39,839 nucleotides of DNA from an uncultured Lachnospiraceae bacterium (lineage in GTDB: Bacteria; Bacillota; Clostridia; Lachnospirales; Lachnospiraceae), in NCBI GenBank assembly GCA_902761665.1, contig CACWLA010000014.1, positions 1 to 39,839 of the forward strand, written 5' to 3'. The translations under genes were made by a program, and so were the position numbers. Below, piece by piece: positions 16,133 to 23,808 of the stretch. The notes under the pieces were generated by a model. The model had not been told where the DNA came from. It saw only the letters and a list, made by a program, of their open reading frames with translations, and did no database searches. The stretch's first letter is position 1; each line of letters starts with the position of its first letter.

Positions 16133-17126
16133 GGCTTTCCTCCCCCGTCATCACATTCAGAACCGGTACGCCGACCGCTTCCTGCATCCTCTCCCGGAAT
16201 TCGTCCTCCGGGAAATGCCAGCCGCCGGCGGATACCGGGTTGACCGTAACTGCCGCCAGGCGTACCGCGTTTCTTACGGCAAACTTTACGCCGCGCCGCG
16301 AGAGTCCCTCGAAGGTCTCCCGCTGCAGCATCAAACAGCCCGCATCGCGCGCAAGCAGCGTCAGACCTTCCTTCCGCACGGAGCTTCTCAGCAGGCCGGC
16401 TGCCTGCGATTCAGTGAGCGCGCCGCTGATCAGAAGCGTCTCCTCTCCCATACCGCGCTGAAGCGCGTTCAGATCTTCCGCCGGTCTGCCGTTCTTATCT
16501 TCGCCGAACAGGATAAAATGGCCCTTTTCCTCTCCCGGAGTTTCTTCCTGCGGCAAACAGAGGATCCTTGCGGCATAGGCCGTTTCCGTGACCGTCCGCT
16601 CCATGCTGCGGTCAAGCGACGCTCCGGTCGACAAAATGACGGCGCCGTCTTTTGCCGCGGCTGCCGGGCTCCTGCGGGAGAGCGCTCCATCGATCAGCAG
16701 CCGGCCAGCACCGAAGTTCCGGAGCATTTCCTTCAGCGGCTCCAGATGCCCTACGATCGCCGGACCTGCGAGCTGCACGAAACCGTCACTTCTCGCCCGG
16801 AAGATCATGACCTCACCGAGGCTCGTGTACAGTCCGGTCCCCGCCAGGATCTCGCGGGAGACGTCTGAAAGCGGCAGAAGTTCCTTCGCTGTCGCCGCCA
16901 GCATGCCTTCGTACATGTAGATCGGCGGCTTATCCGTTCCGGTCACGAGGTCGCGGCTCTCGCCGTCCCGCCCGATGCTGGTCAGAGCAGCTACTGCGCC
17001 GCCCTCTTCGGACAGTTCCCGGATCAGACGGCAAAGAGCCGTCGTCTTGCCGGCATTCTTGCACATGCCCAGCATGACCACGGTCTTCGCGTCCCCGATC
17101 AGTCCTCTCAGTCTCGCGTTCTTCAT
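16113..17126 (-). CDS. kamB: KamB, P-loop accessory protein for lysine 5,6-aminomutase
   Basis: The protein has a nucleotide-binding P-loop near its N-terminus (GMCKNAGKTT at residues 20-29) and about 337 residues if it starts at the ATG at 17124-17126. The frame is open further upstream, but that sequence lies in the divergent promoter region and looks non-coding. The ribosome binding site is weak (TGAGAA). The gene overlaps kamC by 20 bases. KamB-type proteins are conserved beside lysine 5,6-aminomutase genes and are proposed to form a reactivation complex with KamC; the biochemical role is not established. The divergent neighbour makes the cobalamin coenzyme, which supports the B12 connection. 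Confidence 0.8.
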   Translation of the reverse strand: MKNARLRGLIGDAKTVVMLGMCKNAGKTTALCRLIRELSEEGGAVAALTSIGRDGESRDLVTGTDKPPIYMYEGMLAATAKELLPLSDVSREILAGTGLYTSLGEVMIFRARSDGFVQLAGPAIVGHLEPLKEMLRNFGAGRLLIDGALSRRSPAAAAKDGAVILSTGASLDRSMERTVTETAYAARILCLPQEETPGEEKGHFILFGEDKNGRPAEDLNALQRGMGEETLLISGALTESQAAGLLRSSVRKEGLTLLARDAGCLMLQRETFEGLSRRGVKFAVRNAVRLAAVTVNPVSAGGWHFPEDEFRERMQEAVGVPVLNVMTGEESHDPADI

Positions 17127-17230
17127 GACGTTCTCAGCATAGCATTTTTTACCGTCTCCGTCCACCCCCGCAGGCCGAAAAAGAACACCCCCGCCCTGCC
17201 GAAAAACCGTCCGTAAAACGCCGCGGATGT

Positions 17231-17259
17231 TTGACAATGCGCGCCATAAGCCATATAAT
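17231..17259 (+). promoter_or_regulatory. Consensus promoter for the cobalamin adenosyltransferase gene
   Basis: TTGACA (17231-17236) and TATAAT (17254-17259) match the sigma-A consensus at all twelve positions, with a 17-base spacer. The predicted start of transcription is near 17266, giving a leader of about 30 bases with AGGAGG before the start codon. Confidence 0.9.
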
Positions 17260-17295
17260 AAATGGTTGATAATCAATGCAAAAACAGGAGGCGCC

Positions 17296-17814
17296 ATGAG
17301 AGGTCTGATCCATATCTACTGCGGCGACGGCAAAGGAAAAACAACAGCTGCTGCCGGCCTTGCCGTACGCGCTGCCGGTGCCGGCCAGAAGGTTCTCTTC
17401 GTGCAGTTCTTCAAGGACGGTACGAGTTCGGAAATCGAATCGCTCCGCCGCCTCGGCATCGAAGTACGGGTGATCACGGAGAACCTCGGCTTCATCTGGA
17501 ACATGGATGACGAAGAACTTGCCCGCGCAAAAAAGGCTTACACGGACCTCCTGCTGAACGCGGAAAAGGAAGCCGCCGACGGTTACGGCCTCCTGGTCCT
17601 GGACGAGATCATTTCCGCAGTGAACTGCGGCATCGTCCCGGAGCGCGAACTCCTCGACTACATCATCTGCCGCCCGGAAGGCCTTGAGATCGTCCTTACC
17701 GGCCGCGATCCCTCCCCTGCCCTCTCCGACACCGCCGACTACATCACGGAAATGCGGAAGATCCGCCATCCCTATGACGAAGGCGTCATGGGCCGGAAGG
17801 GAATCGAATTCTGA
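17296..17814 (+). CDS. cobO: Cob(I)alamin / corrinoid adenosyltransferase (CobA/BtuR type)
   Basis: The enzyme transfers the adenosyl group of ATP to cobalt(I) corrinoids, forming adenosylcobalamin. The 172-residue protein begins MRGLIHIYCGDGKGKTTAA, which includes the P-loop GDGKGKTT. It has YGLLVLDEI near residue 97 and LTGRDPSPAL near residue 134, as in CobA/BtuR/CobO. The ATG at 17296 is chosen over an upstream in-frame ATG at 17227, because it follows AGGAGG (17286-17291) and because the other one lies upstream of the promoter. It is divergent from kamB and should supply the coenzyme of KamDE. No other corrinoid biosynthesis gene is near, so it probably serves salvage. Confidence 0.93.
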   Translation: MRGLIHIYCGDGKGKTTAAAGLAVRAAGAGQKVLFVQFFKDGTSSEIESLRRLGIEVRVITENLGFIWNMDDEELARAKKAYTDLLLNAEKEAADGYGLLVLDEIISAVNCGIVPERELLDYIICRPEGLEIVLTGRDPSPALSDTADYITEMRKIRHPYDEGVMGRKGIEF

Positions 17815-17859
17815 ATTCCACAGACATTACAAATGAACACGCATCAAGGAGGTACTCCC

Positions 17860-18513
17860 ATGGATAAATCTCTCAAGAAAGCCTTTTCCGCTGCCGTACT
17901 CGGCGGCCTGTTTCTGGTCCTGATCCTGCTCCTGAAGACCGTGGACGTCAAAGCCATCGGGCCAAACGGCTCATCCGTCGGCCTGGCAACCGTAAACGGC
18001 GCCTTTTTCAAGCTGACCGGCCAGATCGACGTATTTTACAGGCTGTCCGAGATAGCCGGCTATGCCGCGCTGCTTACCGCTCCGTTCTTTGCTTTTCTGG
18101 GCCTCCTGCAGCTGATCAAGGGCAAAAAGCTCTCCGCAGTCGATAAGGACCTTTATCTTCTCGGCGCTTTATACGTTGCCGCGCTGGCGGTCTACCTTCT
18201 CTTCGAGAATGTCGTGATCAATTACCGCCCGGTCCTCGAAGACGGACAGCTCGCGGCCTCCTTCCCTTCCTCGCACACGGTACTGGCGATCACTTTCCTC
18301 GGCGCAGCCGCGCTGCAGTTCAAGAAGCGCCTGAGAGATCCGAAGGTCCGTACGGCCGCCACGCTCATCTGCCAGACCCTGGTCCTTCTGATCGTCCTGC
18401 TCCGCCTCTTCTGCGGCTGGCACTGGCTGACTGACGTGATCGGCGGTCTTCTCATCGGGACCGCACTCCTGCTTGCCTACAGTGCCCTCGAAGACCGTCT
18501 TCATCAGGCATGA
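17860..18513 (+). CDS. PAP2-family membrane phosphatase-like protein
   Basis: This membrane protein of 217 residues has about six hydrophobic segments and the PAP2 phosphatase signatures. PSSH occurs in SFPSSHTVLAI near residue 135, and R-x3-G-x-H-W-x2-D-V occurs as RLFCGWHWLTDV. The first motif, K-x6-R-P, appears as ENVVINYRP, with glutamate in place of lysine, so activity is not certain. PAP2 enzymes remove phosphate from lipids such as undecaprenyl pyrophosphate or phosphatidic acid. AAGGAGG at 17846-17852 supports the ATG at 17860. It follows the adenosyltransferase gene by 45 bases and a weak terminator comes next. No functional link to its neighbours is apparent. Confidence 0.83.
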   Translation: MDKSLKKAFSAAVLGGLFLVLILLLKTVDVKAIGPNGSSVGLATVNGAFFKLTGQIDVFYRLSEIAGYAALLTAPFFAFLGLLQLIKGKKLSAVDKDLYLLGALYVAALAVYLLFENVVINYRPVLEDGQLAASFPSSHTVLAITFLGAAALQFKKRLRDPKVRTAATLICQTLVLLIVLLRLFCGWHWLTDVIGGLLIGTALLLAYSALEDRLHQA

Positions 18514-18516
18514 TCC

Positions 18517-18534
18517 GCCGGTCTGCCGGCTTTT
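18517..18534 (+). terminator. Weak hairpin terminator after the PAP2 gene
   Basis: GCCGG-TCTG-CCGGC is followed by TTTT. The short stem suggests partial termination before the ABC transporter genes. Confidence 0.45.
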
Positions 18535-18562
18535 CAACATGAATCCCTAAAGGAGAGATCAT

Positions 18563-19555
18563 ATGAGTCTTATCGTTTCTCATCTGCACAAAAAATACGG
18601 GAACAAAGTCGTCGTGGAGGACCTTTCCTTCTCAATGGACCGTCCCGGCGTCTATGCCCTGCTCGGCACCAACGGTGCAGGCAAGACCACTTCCATCCGC
18701 ATGATGCTCGGCATGCTGGCCAAGGACGGCGGTGAAGTCCTCTGGAACGGAGCACCGCTCACCACTGACTCCTGCAACATCGGCTACCTTGCCGAAGAAC
18801 GCGGCCTGTACCCGAAATACGCCCTGATGGACCAGCTGATCTATTTTGCCGGTCTGCGCGGCGTCCCGAAGGAAGAAGCCAAAGTCCGCATCAAGTCCCT
18901 CGCGAAACGCCTTGAGGTCGAGGAATACCTATATCCGAACATGTTTGCGCCTTCGCAGACCATGCTCGGCCAGAAGAAAGGCGGCTTCGGCTCCGGCCGC
19001 GTGAAGAAGGAAAAGCCGAAGCTCGCGGAACAGCTTTCCAAGGGCAACCAGCAGAAGATCCAGTTCATGACCGCTCTCCTGTCCGATCCCGAACTGATCG
19101 TCCTGGACGAACCGCTTTCCGGCCTCGACCCGGTGAACACGGACCTCATCCGCGACGTCATCCGCGACGAGATCGCGAAGGGCAAATATCTGATCATGAG
19201 TTCGCACCAGATGGCGACCGTGGAGGAATTCTGCACGGACATCACCATTCTCGACCGCTCGCACGCCGTCCTGCAGGGGAACCTGAACGACATCAAGAAG
19301 AGCTACGGCCGCGTACACCTGCACTTAAAATGCGAAGCCGATGCCATGCCTTACATTGAAGCCGCCGGTGCCGCGGTCATTTCCGAGAAAGAAAACGAAT
19401 ACGAACTGAAAGTGAGCGGCGAGGAACAGGCCGGCGGTCTGCTGAAAACCCTGATCGACGCGGGCGTTCCCATCATCACCTACGACCTCCGCGAACCGTC
19501 GCTGCACGAGATCTTCGTCGAGAAGGTCGGAGAGGAGCATCCTCATGAAGTTTGA
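18563..19555 (+). CDS. ABC transporter ATP-binding protein (NatA-like)
   Basis: The 330-residue protein energises an exporter together with the two permeases that follow. Walker A is GTNGAGKT at residues 35-42, the signature is LSKGNQQ at 158-164, Walker B is LIVLDEP at 178-184 and the switch histidine is in SSHQ near 215. Between the helical domain and the signature there is a Lys/Gly-rich insert of about 25-28 residues (125-152, including QKKGGFGSGRVKKEK), which ordinary NatA-type proteins lack. After residue 235 comes the usual C-terminal DUF4162-like region. GGAGAG lies before the start. The end overlaps the next gene. The substrate is unknown; NatA homologues act on sodium or on antimicrobial or lipid substrates. 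Confidence 0.92.
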   Translation: MSLIVSHLHKKYGNKVVVEDLSFSMDRPGVYALLGTNGAGKTTSIRMMLGMLAKDGGEVLWNGAPLTTDSCNIGYLAEERGLYPKYALMDQLIYFAGLRGVPKEEAKVRIKSLAKRLEVEEYLYPNMFAPSQTMLGQKKGGFGSGRVKKEKPKLAEQLSKGNQQKIQFMTALLSDPELIVLDEPLSGLDPVNTDLIRDVIRDEIAKGKYLIMSSHQMATVEEFCTDITILDRSHAVLQGNLNDIKKSYGRVHLHLKCEADAMPYIEAAGAAVISEKENEYELKVSGEEQAGGLLKTLIDAGVPIITYDLREPSLHEIFVEKVGEEHPHEV

Positions 19556-20855
19556 AACCTTTTCCGGAACCGGGAAGGTCTTTCGCTTCACGCTGGCCCA
19601 GCTGCTGAAATCCAAGGCCAATATCCGGGCCCTGGTCATCGTTCTGCTGATGGGCCTCTGCTCGACTCCCCTGCTGTCCCTGATCAGGGGCGGCGGATCC
19701 GGTAAAAGCGAACCTTCCGCGGTCTATGTCGACAATCAGTCCGGGCTCTCCCTGGACGGCCTGCAGGCTTATTTGAAAGATGCCGGTCTCGGAGATGTCA
19801 CGGTCAGAGCCGGTCTTCCCGAAAAGCCAGAGAACGAAGCGGCACTGCGCCTTGCAAAAAGCGGATACGGCCTGACGGTCGAGATCACCGGCAGTACCGA
19901 AAAGAGCTACTGGGCTGCCGAACTGACTTCTGCCTATCTGCGCCGTGAGCTCCTGCTGAAAGCGGGCTTTACACCCGAACAGGCGGATCAGCTGACTGCG
20001 GCGGACAGCGGCATGATCTATGCATCCGAGCTTGACAAGGCCTCTGCCCCCGCCGAACCGGGGCCTGAAGGCACCGATCCCGAAGAGGCCGACGTGAGCA
20101 ATGAAGGCGGCCTTTCCGGCGCCTATACGGTCCAGCTCGGCTTCTCGGTCCTCCTTATCATGATCTCCATGATCTCGGTCAACTTCGTCATCCGCTCCGT
20201 CGTGGAGGAAAAGACCTCCAAGCTGGTTGACCTCCTCCTCGTTTCCGTAAAGCCCGGCGCTCTCCTTCTGGGCAAGGTCCTGGCTTCCCTGATCTACTCG
20301 CTGCTGTATTTCACCTGCCTTCTGGGCGGCGCTCTCCTTTCCCGCACGATCTTCGGGCTCTTCATGGACATGTCCGGCGTCGACAACTACCTCGGCAGCA
20401 TCCTGAAGCTGAACCTTGCACCTGACGTTTTGCTGGTCCTGATCGTCACCTCGGTGATCGGGCTCCTGGTCTTCGGCATTCTGAGCGGCCTCTCCGGCGC
20501 CGGATGCTCGAGCGTTGAGGAAAGCGGCGGCGCCATGAGCCTCTGCCTCTTCCTCATCATGGGCGGTTACATGGTCTCCATCATGACGATGGCCGTCCGC
20601 GTTCCCGAAGGCAGTCTCGCGAAAACGCTCAGCATCGTTCCGGTGCTGTCCATGTTCGCCGCGCCGACACTCTACATGTACGGTTCCGTGGGAATCGCCA
20701 CGGTCGCGCTTGGCTGGCTCGCCCACCTCGCTTTAGTCGTTCTCCTGCTGCTGCTTGCCGCAAAGGTCTACTCCAGTCTCATCATTTATAAGGGCAAGCG
20801 CCTGAGCTTCGGCCGCATCCTGCGCCTTGCCATCGGAAAGGAGGCAGGCAAATGA
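19545..20855 (+). CDS. ABC-2 type permease (NatB-like), first of a pair
   Basis: The 436-residue protein has one membrane segment near residues 28-46, a large presumably extracytoplasmic domain of about 130 residues, and five or so segments in its C-terminal half. This is the ABC-2 (NatB) layout. The stretch VVEEKTSKLVDLLLVSVKP near residues 220-238 is the conserved cytoplasmic coupling helix of the family. The start overlaps the ATPase gene by 11 bases, and the stop overlaps the next permease by 4. It pairs with that permease to form the membrane channel of an exporter. Substrate unknown. Confidence 0.9.
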   Translation: MKFETFSGTGKVFRFTLAQLLKSKANIRALVIVLLMGLCSTPLLSLIRGGGSGKSEPSAVYVDNQSGLSLDGLQAYLKDAGLGDVTVRAGLPEKPENEAALRLAKSGYGLTVEITGSTEKSYWAAELTSAYLRRELLLKAGFTPEQADQLTAADSGMIYASELDKASAPAEPGPEGTDPEEADVSNEGGLSGAYTVQLGFSVLLIMISMISVNFVIRSVVEEKTSKLVDLLLVSVKPGALLLGKVLASLIYSLLYFTCLLGGALLSRTIFGLFMDMSGVDNYLGSILKLNLAPDVLLVLIVTSVIGLLVFGILSGLSGAGCSSVEESGGAMSLCLFLIMGGYMVSIMTMAVRVPEGSLAKTLSIVPVLSMFAAPTLYMYGSVGIATVALGWLAHLALVVLLLLLAAKVYSSLIIYKGKRLSFGRILRLAIGKEAGK

Positions 20856-22201
20856 AAGGTCTTTCCAAAGTTTTCTCCTTTACCTGCCGTCAGATCATGG
20901 GCGGGAAGAACTACAAAGGCTGGACCGTGGTCCTTGCCCTGCTATTCTTCCTCATCCCCGCCGTTCTGATGCCGCTTTCCGAACGGAACCGTCCGGATCC
21001 GGATGAAGCCGGCCATGAATCCGACGCTCCCCGCAGCGACGAAGACTATCTCGCCCGCGTGAAGGAGGTCTTCTACGCCGCCGAAACGGAAGACGGGTAT
21101 TCATGGAATTCTCTGCAGTTGATCGACAGCATTCCCGTCACCCGCTGCAGCAGCGCGAAGGAAGCGCTCCGCGCCGCCGAACAATTCGGCAAAGGCGGCT
21201 ACGCGCTCCTGATCCGTGAAGAAAAAGGACGCTACAGCGTTAACGCGCTCATGCCTGATGACGCGGAGACCGATGATCTCAATACGGCCATGGCCTGTGC
21301 GAATACCTTCGCGAACCTCTTCCCGCAGCTGCTCGGGGAGGAAATGCAGATCACGTCAGCCCAGAAAGCCGTGCTGAACGCGCCGATCGGGATCGTTTAT
21401 CCCGAAGCGGAAGAAAGCGACGCCAACGCTGCGCTGCGCGAGATCGCGAACATTGCGCTGCCCTACCTCAACATCATGCTGATCTATTTCCTTGTGCTCT
21501 TCTACGGCAACACCGTCGCCAATCAGGTCATTCTGGAAAAGACCTCCAAGCTGATGGATACCTTCCTGATCTCCGTAAAGCCTAAAGCCATGGTCATGGG
21601 GAAGGTCCTCGCCGCCTGGTGCACCTCGCTGCTGCAGCTCGGCCTGTGGATCGCGGCGCTTGTCGGCGGCTGCAGCCTCGGCTCGTTCCTCGCCCGCAGC
21701 ATCCATCCGAACAGCACCATGGGCATCCTCAGGTTCTTCGATTTCCTGGGCACCGTGATGCATTTCTACTCGCCGCTCCGGATCCTGATCGCCCTGCTGA
21801 TCATCGCCGGCGGCTTCCTGCTCTACTGCTCGCTTGCCGGCCTTGCCGGGAGTTTCGTCTCGAAGCCTGAAGAACTGGCCTCCTCCATGCAGATCTTCCA
21901 ACTGGTCCTGGTCGCCAGTTACCTGGTCGTTCTGCTGACTTCGCTCCGGAACATCTCTTCTGCTCCGCAGGGCATCGCCTGGTATGATTTCGTTCCGTTC
22001 ACGGCCATGATGGTCACGCCGGTGCGGCTCCTCATGGGCGTCATTCCGGTCTGGGCCGGCGCTGCCTGCCTCGGCATCACCGTGATCCTGGCGGTCCTGG
22101 TCACCTATCTTGCCGGCAAGGTCTACAGCCTGATGAGCCTGTACAAGGGCAGCGTGCCGAAGCCCCGTGAAATGCTGAAGATCATTTTCGGCAAAGCCTA
22201 A
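20852..22201 (+). CDS. ABC-2 type permease, second of a pair
   Basis: The layout is the same as in the previous gene: one N-terminal membrane segment (about residues 24-42), an extracytoplasmic domain to about residue 195, then about six segments. The motif ILEKTSKLMDTFLISVKPKA matches the coupling helix of its partner, so the genes come from an old duplication. The protein is 449 residues. Its ATG overlaps the preceding stop as ATGA, which suggests translational coupling and a heterodimeric exporter with the ATPase two genes upstream. Confidence 0.9.
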   Translation: MKGLSKVFSFTCRQIMGGKNYKGWTVVLALLFFLIPAVLMPLSERNRPDPDEAGHESDAPRSDEDYLARVKEVFYAAETEDGYSWNSLQLIDSIPVTRCSSAKEALRAAEQFGKGGYALLIREEKGRYSVNALMPDDAETDDLNTAMACANTFANLFPQLLGEEMQITSAQKAVLNAPIGIVYPEAEESDANAALREIANIALPYLNIMLIYFLVLFYGNTVANQVILEKTSKLMDTFLISVKPKAMVMGKVLAAWCTSLLQLGLWIAALVGGCSLGSFLARSIHPNSTMGILRFFDFLGTVMHFYSPLRILIALLIIAGGFLLYCSLAGLAGSFVSKPEELASSMQIFQLVLVASYLVVLLTSLRNISSAPQGIAWYDFVPFTAMMVTPVRLLMGVIPVWAGAACLGITVILAVLVTYLAGKVYSLMSLYKGSVPKPREMLKIIFGKA

Positions 22202-22237
22202 TCAGCGCTCCGATAGCCTCTACTGAAAGGAAAACAC

Positions 22238-23062
22238 ATGCAGACACAGGAAGTTAGCTTTACCGTAACGAAACAGGACTACCGTGCCGCAAATTACTAC
22301 ATTTACTTCATGAGCCGGACGATCTTTCTGTACGCCTCGCTCGGTGTGATCATCGCCTTCATGATCTACCGGACGGTCGTTCAGTACAGCGCGCTTGAGC
22401 TTTGGGCTCCGAGTGTCTACATTACCGGCGCTGCCGTTTTCTGGCTGTTGCTGCAGACCACGAAAGTGGAGATGTCCATACGGCGCTATTCCAGATCGTC
22501 CGCCAATATCCTGGGGAGAAAGAGCATTCTGCGCTACACCGATACCAGGATGACCATGAAGATCCCGGAGACCGCCTTCAGTTCTTCCGGCCTCTTTGCG
22601 GAGTATCCTGCCGCTTTTGAAACGCGGAGGGCATTTCTGATCTACACCTCGGGATCGGATCTTTTCCTGATCCCGCGACGTGCCTTCCCCAAGGAGAAGC
22701 TGGAAGTTTTCCGGAACATCCTCATCAGGGCAATGGGCGACCGCCTGGCGAGCCGTTACAATAAGAACGCACCGCACATCCCGATCGCCGCCGAGATCGA
22801 AGCCGAAAAGTTCAAACAGCAGCAGGCAGAGGAGGAAGCCGCGGCAAAGGCAGCCGAAAAGGCACACAGGCTTGCCGTACGCCAGGCAAAAAAAGAAGGC
22901 CGTGAACTGCCGGCCGAGGAAGCAAAGGCCGCAGAAGGCGCAGGCGCAGCTGCAGAAGCTGCTCCATCCAGTCCCAGTTACAAGCCAAAAAAGAATTCCA
23001 TCGCGGACCGGGCCAATCTGGTCAGCAGCCGCGGAATGAATGCGGAGAAGAAACACGGATGA
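22238..23062 (+). CDS. YcxB-like membrane protein with charged C-terminal tail
   Basis: Two membrane segments (about residues 27-47 and 59-77) are followed by a soluble domain. This domain has the stretch AFLIYTSGSDLFLIPRRAFP near residues 129-148, typical of YcxB-like proteins of unknown function. From about residue 185 to the end the sequence is Ala/Glu/Lys-rich and likely helical or disordered; it includes EEEAAAKAAEKAHRLAVR. GAAAGGAAAA precedes the start. The gene follows the ABC permeases by 36 bases and overlaps the HAD gene by 4 (ATGA), so it is in the same operon. No role is assigned. Confidence 0.72.
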   Translation: MQTQEVSFTVTKQDYRAANYYIYFMSRTIFLYASLGVIIAFMIYRTVVQYSALELWAPSVYITGAAVFWLLLQTTKVEMSIRRYSRSSANILGRKSILRYTDTRMTMKIPETAFSSSGLFAEYPAAFETRRAFLIYTSGSDLFLIPRRAFPKEKLEVFRNILIRAMGDRLASRYNKNAPHIPIAAEIEAEKFKQQQAEEEAAAKAAEKAHRLAVRQAKKEGRELPAEEAKAAEGAGAAAEAAPSSPSYKPKKNSIADRANLVSSRGMNAEKKHG

Positions 23063-23742
23063 AAAAAGCTGTTCTGTTCGACATGTTCTTTACGCTGGCC
23101 GACCCGCGCACGCTGCTCGAGACCCTGGAATGCAGTCCGCTCAGCCTAAGCCCGAGGGAATGGGCGCAGTATTTCTGGACACCGGAGATCGGCCGCAGAC
23201 GGGCTCTCGGCGAATTCGAAAGCGGTGCGGATCTGATTGACACCGTCTGTGCTCTCCTGCCCTTTCCGGTCACTGCAGCGCAGAAAGCAGCTGTTCTGGA
23301 AGGAAGGCTGACCCGGATGACCAAAGCGCTTACCGAGCTGCAGCCTGGCATCCTTGAGACCGTAGAGGCGCTGCACGCACTGGGGCTGAAGCTTGCCGTC
23401 GTCAGCAATGCCGACATCATCGACATTGAGGCCTGGGACCAGAGCCCGTTAGCCGGACTGTTCGACACCGTCATCTTCTCCTGCAGCGTCAGGATGGTCA
23501 AGCCTGAACCGGAGATCTACCGGAAGGCGTTGGCTGACCTGGGTGTCAGTCCTGCAGAGGCGGTCTTCGTCGGCGACGGCGGCGATCATGAGCTGGATGG
23601 GGCAAAGGCCGTCGGCCTGACCACGGTCTGGACTGAATATCTGCAGAAAAAGGATGCAGAGACCCGCGCCCTGATCGAGCCCTTCGCTGACCATCATATT
23701 GACGATATTCGGGAGCTGGTCACCCTTATCCCTTCGCTGTAA
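23059..23742 (+). CDS. HAD-superfamily hydrolase
   Basis: The 227-residue protein has the HAD order of motifs. The nucleophile aspartate is in LFDMFFTLADP near residue 8, motif II is VVSNAD near residue 115, and the motif III lysine is in VKPEPEIY near residue 155. The acidic motif IV is GDGGDHELDG near residues 173-182. A cap domain lies between residues 20 and 90. The second aspartate of motif I (D-x-D-x-T) is replaced by phenylalanine. That residue acts as general acid/base in phosphatases, and its absence is usual in dehalogenase-like members, so phosphatase activity is uncertain. It is the last gene before a strong terminator. Confidence 0.85.
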   Translation: MKKAVLFDMFFTLADPRTLLETLECSPLSLSPREWAQYFWTPEIGRRRALGEFESGADLIDTVCALLPFPVTAAQKAAVLEGRLTRMTKALTELQPGILETVEALHALGLKLAVVSNADIIDIEAWDQSPLAGLFDTVIFSCSVRMVKPEPEIYRKALADLGVSPAEAVFVGDGGDHELDGAKAVGLTTVWTEYLQKKDAETRALIEPFADHHIDDIRELVTLIPSL

Positions 23743-23756
23743 GTTTCAGATGCAGC

Positions 23757-23789
23757 AAAAAGCCGGCAGGTCTTCACCTGCCGGCTTTT
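23757..23789. terminator. Bidirectional intrinsic terminator
   Basis: AAAAGCCGGCAGG and CCTGCCGGCTTTT pair perfectly around a six-base loop. It separates the convergent HAD and asparaginase genes and has T-runs in both directions. Confidence 0.92.
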
Positions 23790-23808
23790 ATCATGTCTTC
23801 TGACACAT

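Noticed and set aside
17110-17145. Leaderless kamB promoter (TGGACG, 17 bases, TATGCT)
   Set aside because: The boxes match only weakly and the implied start lies almost on the ATG; this is too uncertain to annotate.
19476-20726. Minus-strand open frame of 416 codons opposite the first ABC permease
   Set aside because: Rich in Gln, Asp, Gly and His, as expected for the reverse of hydrophobic codons; no family resemblance.
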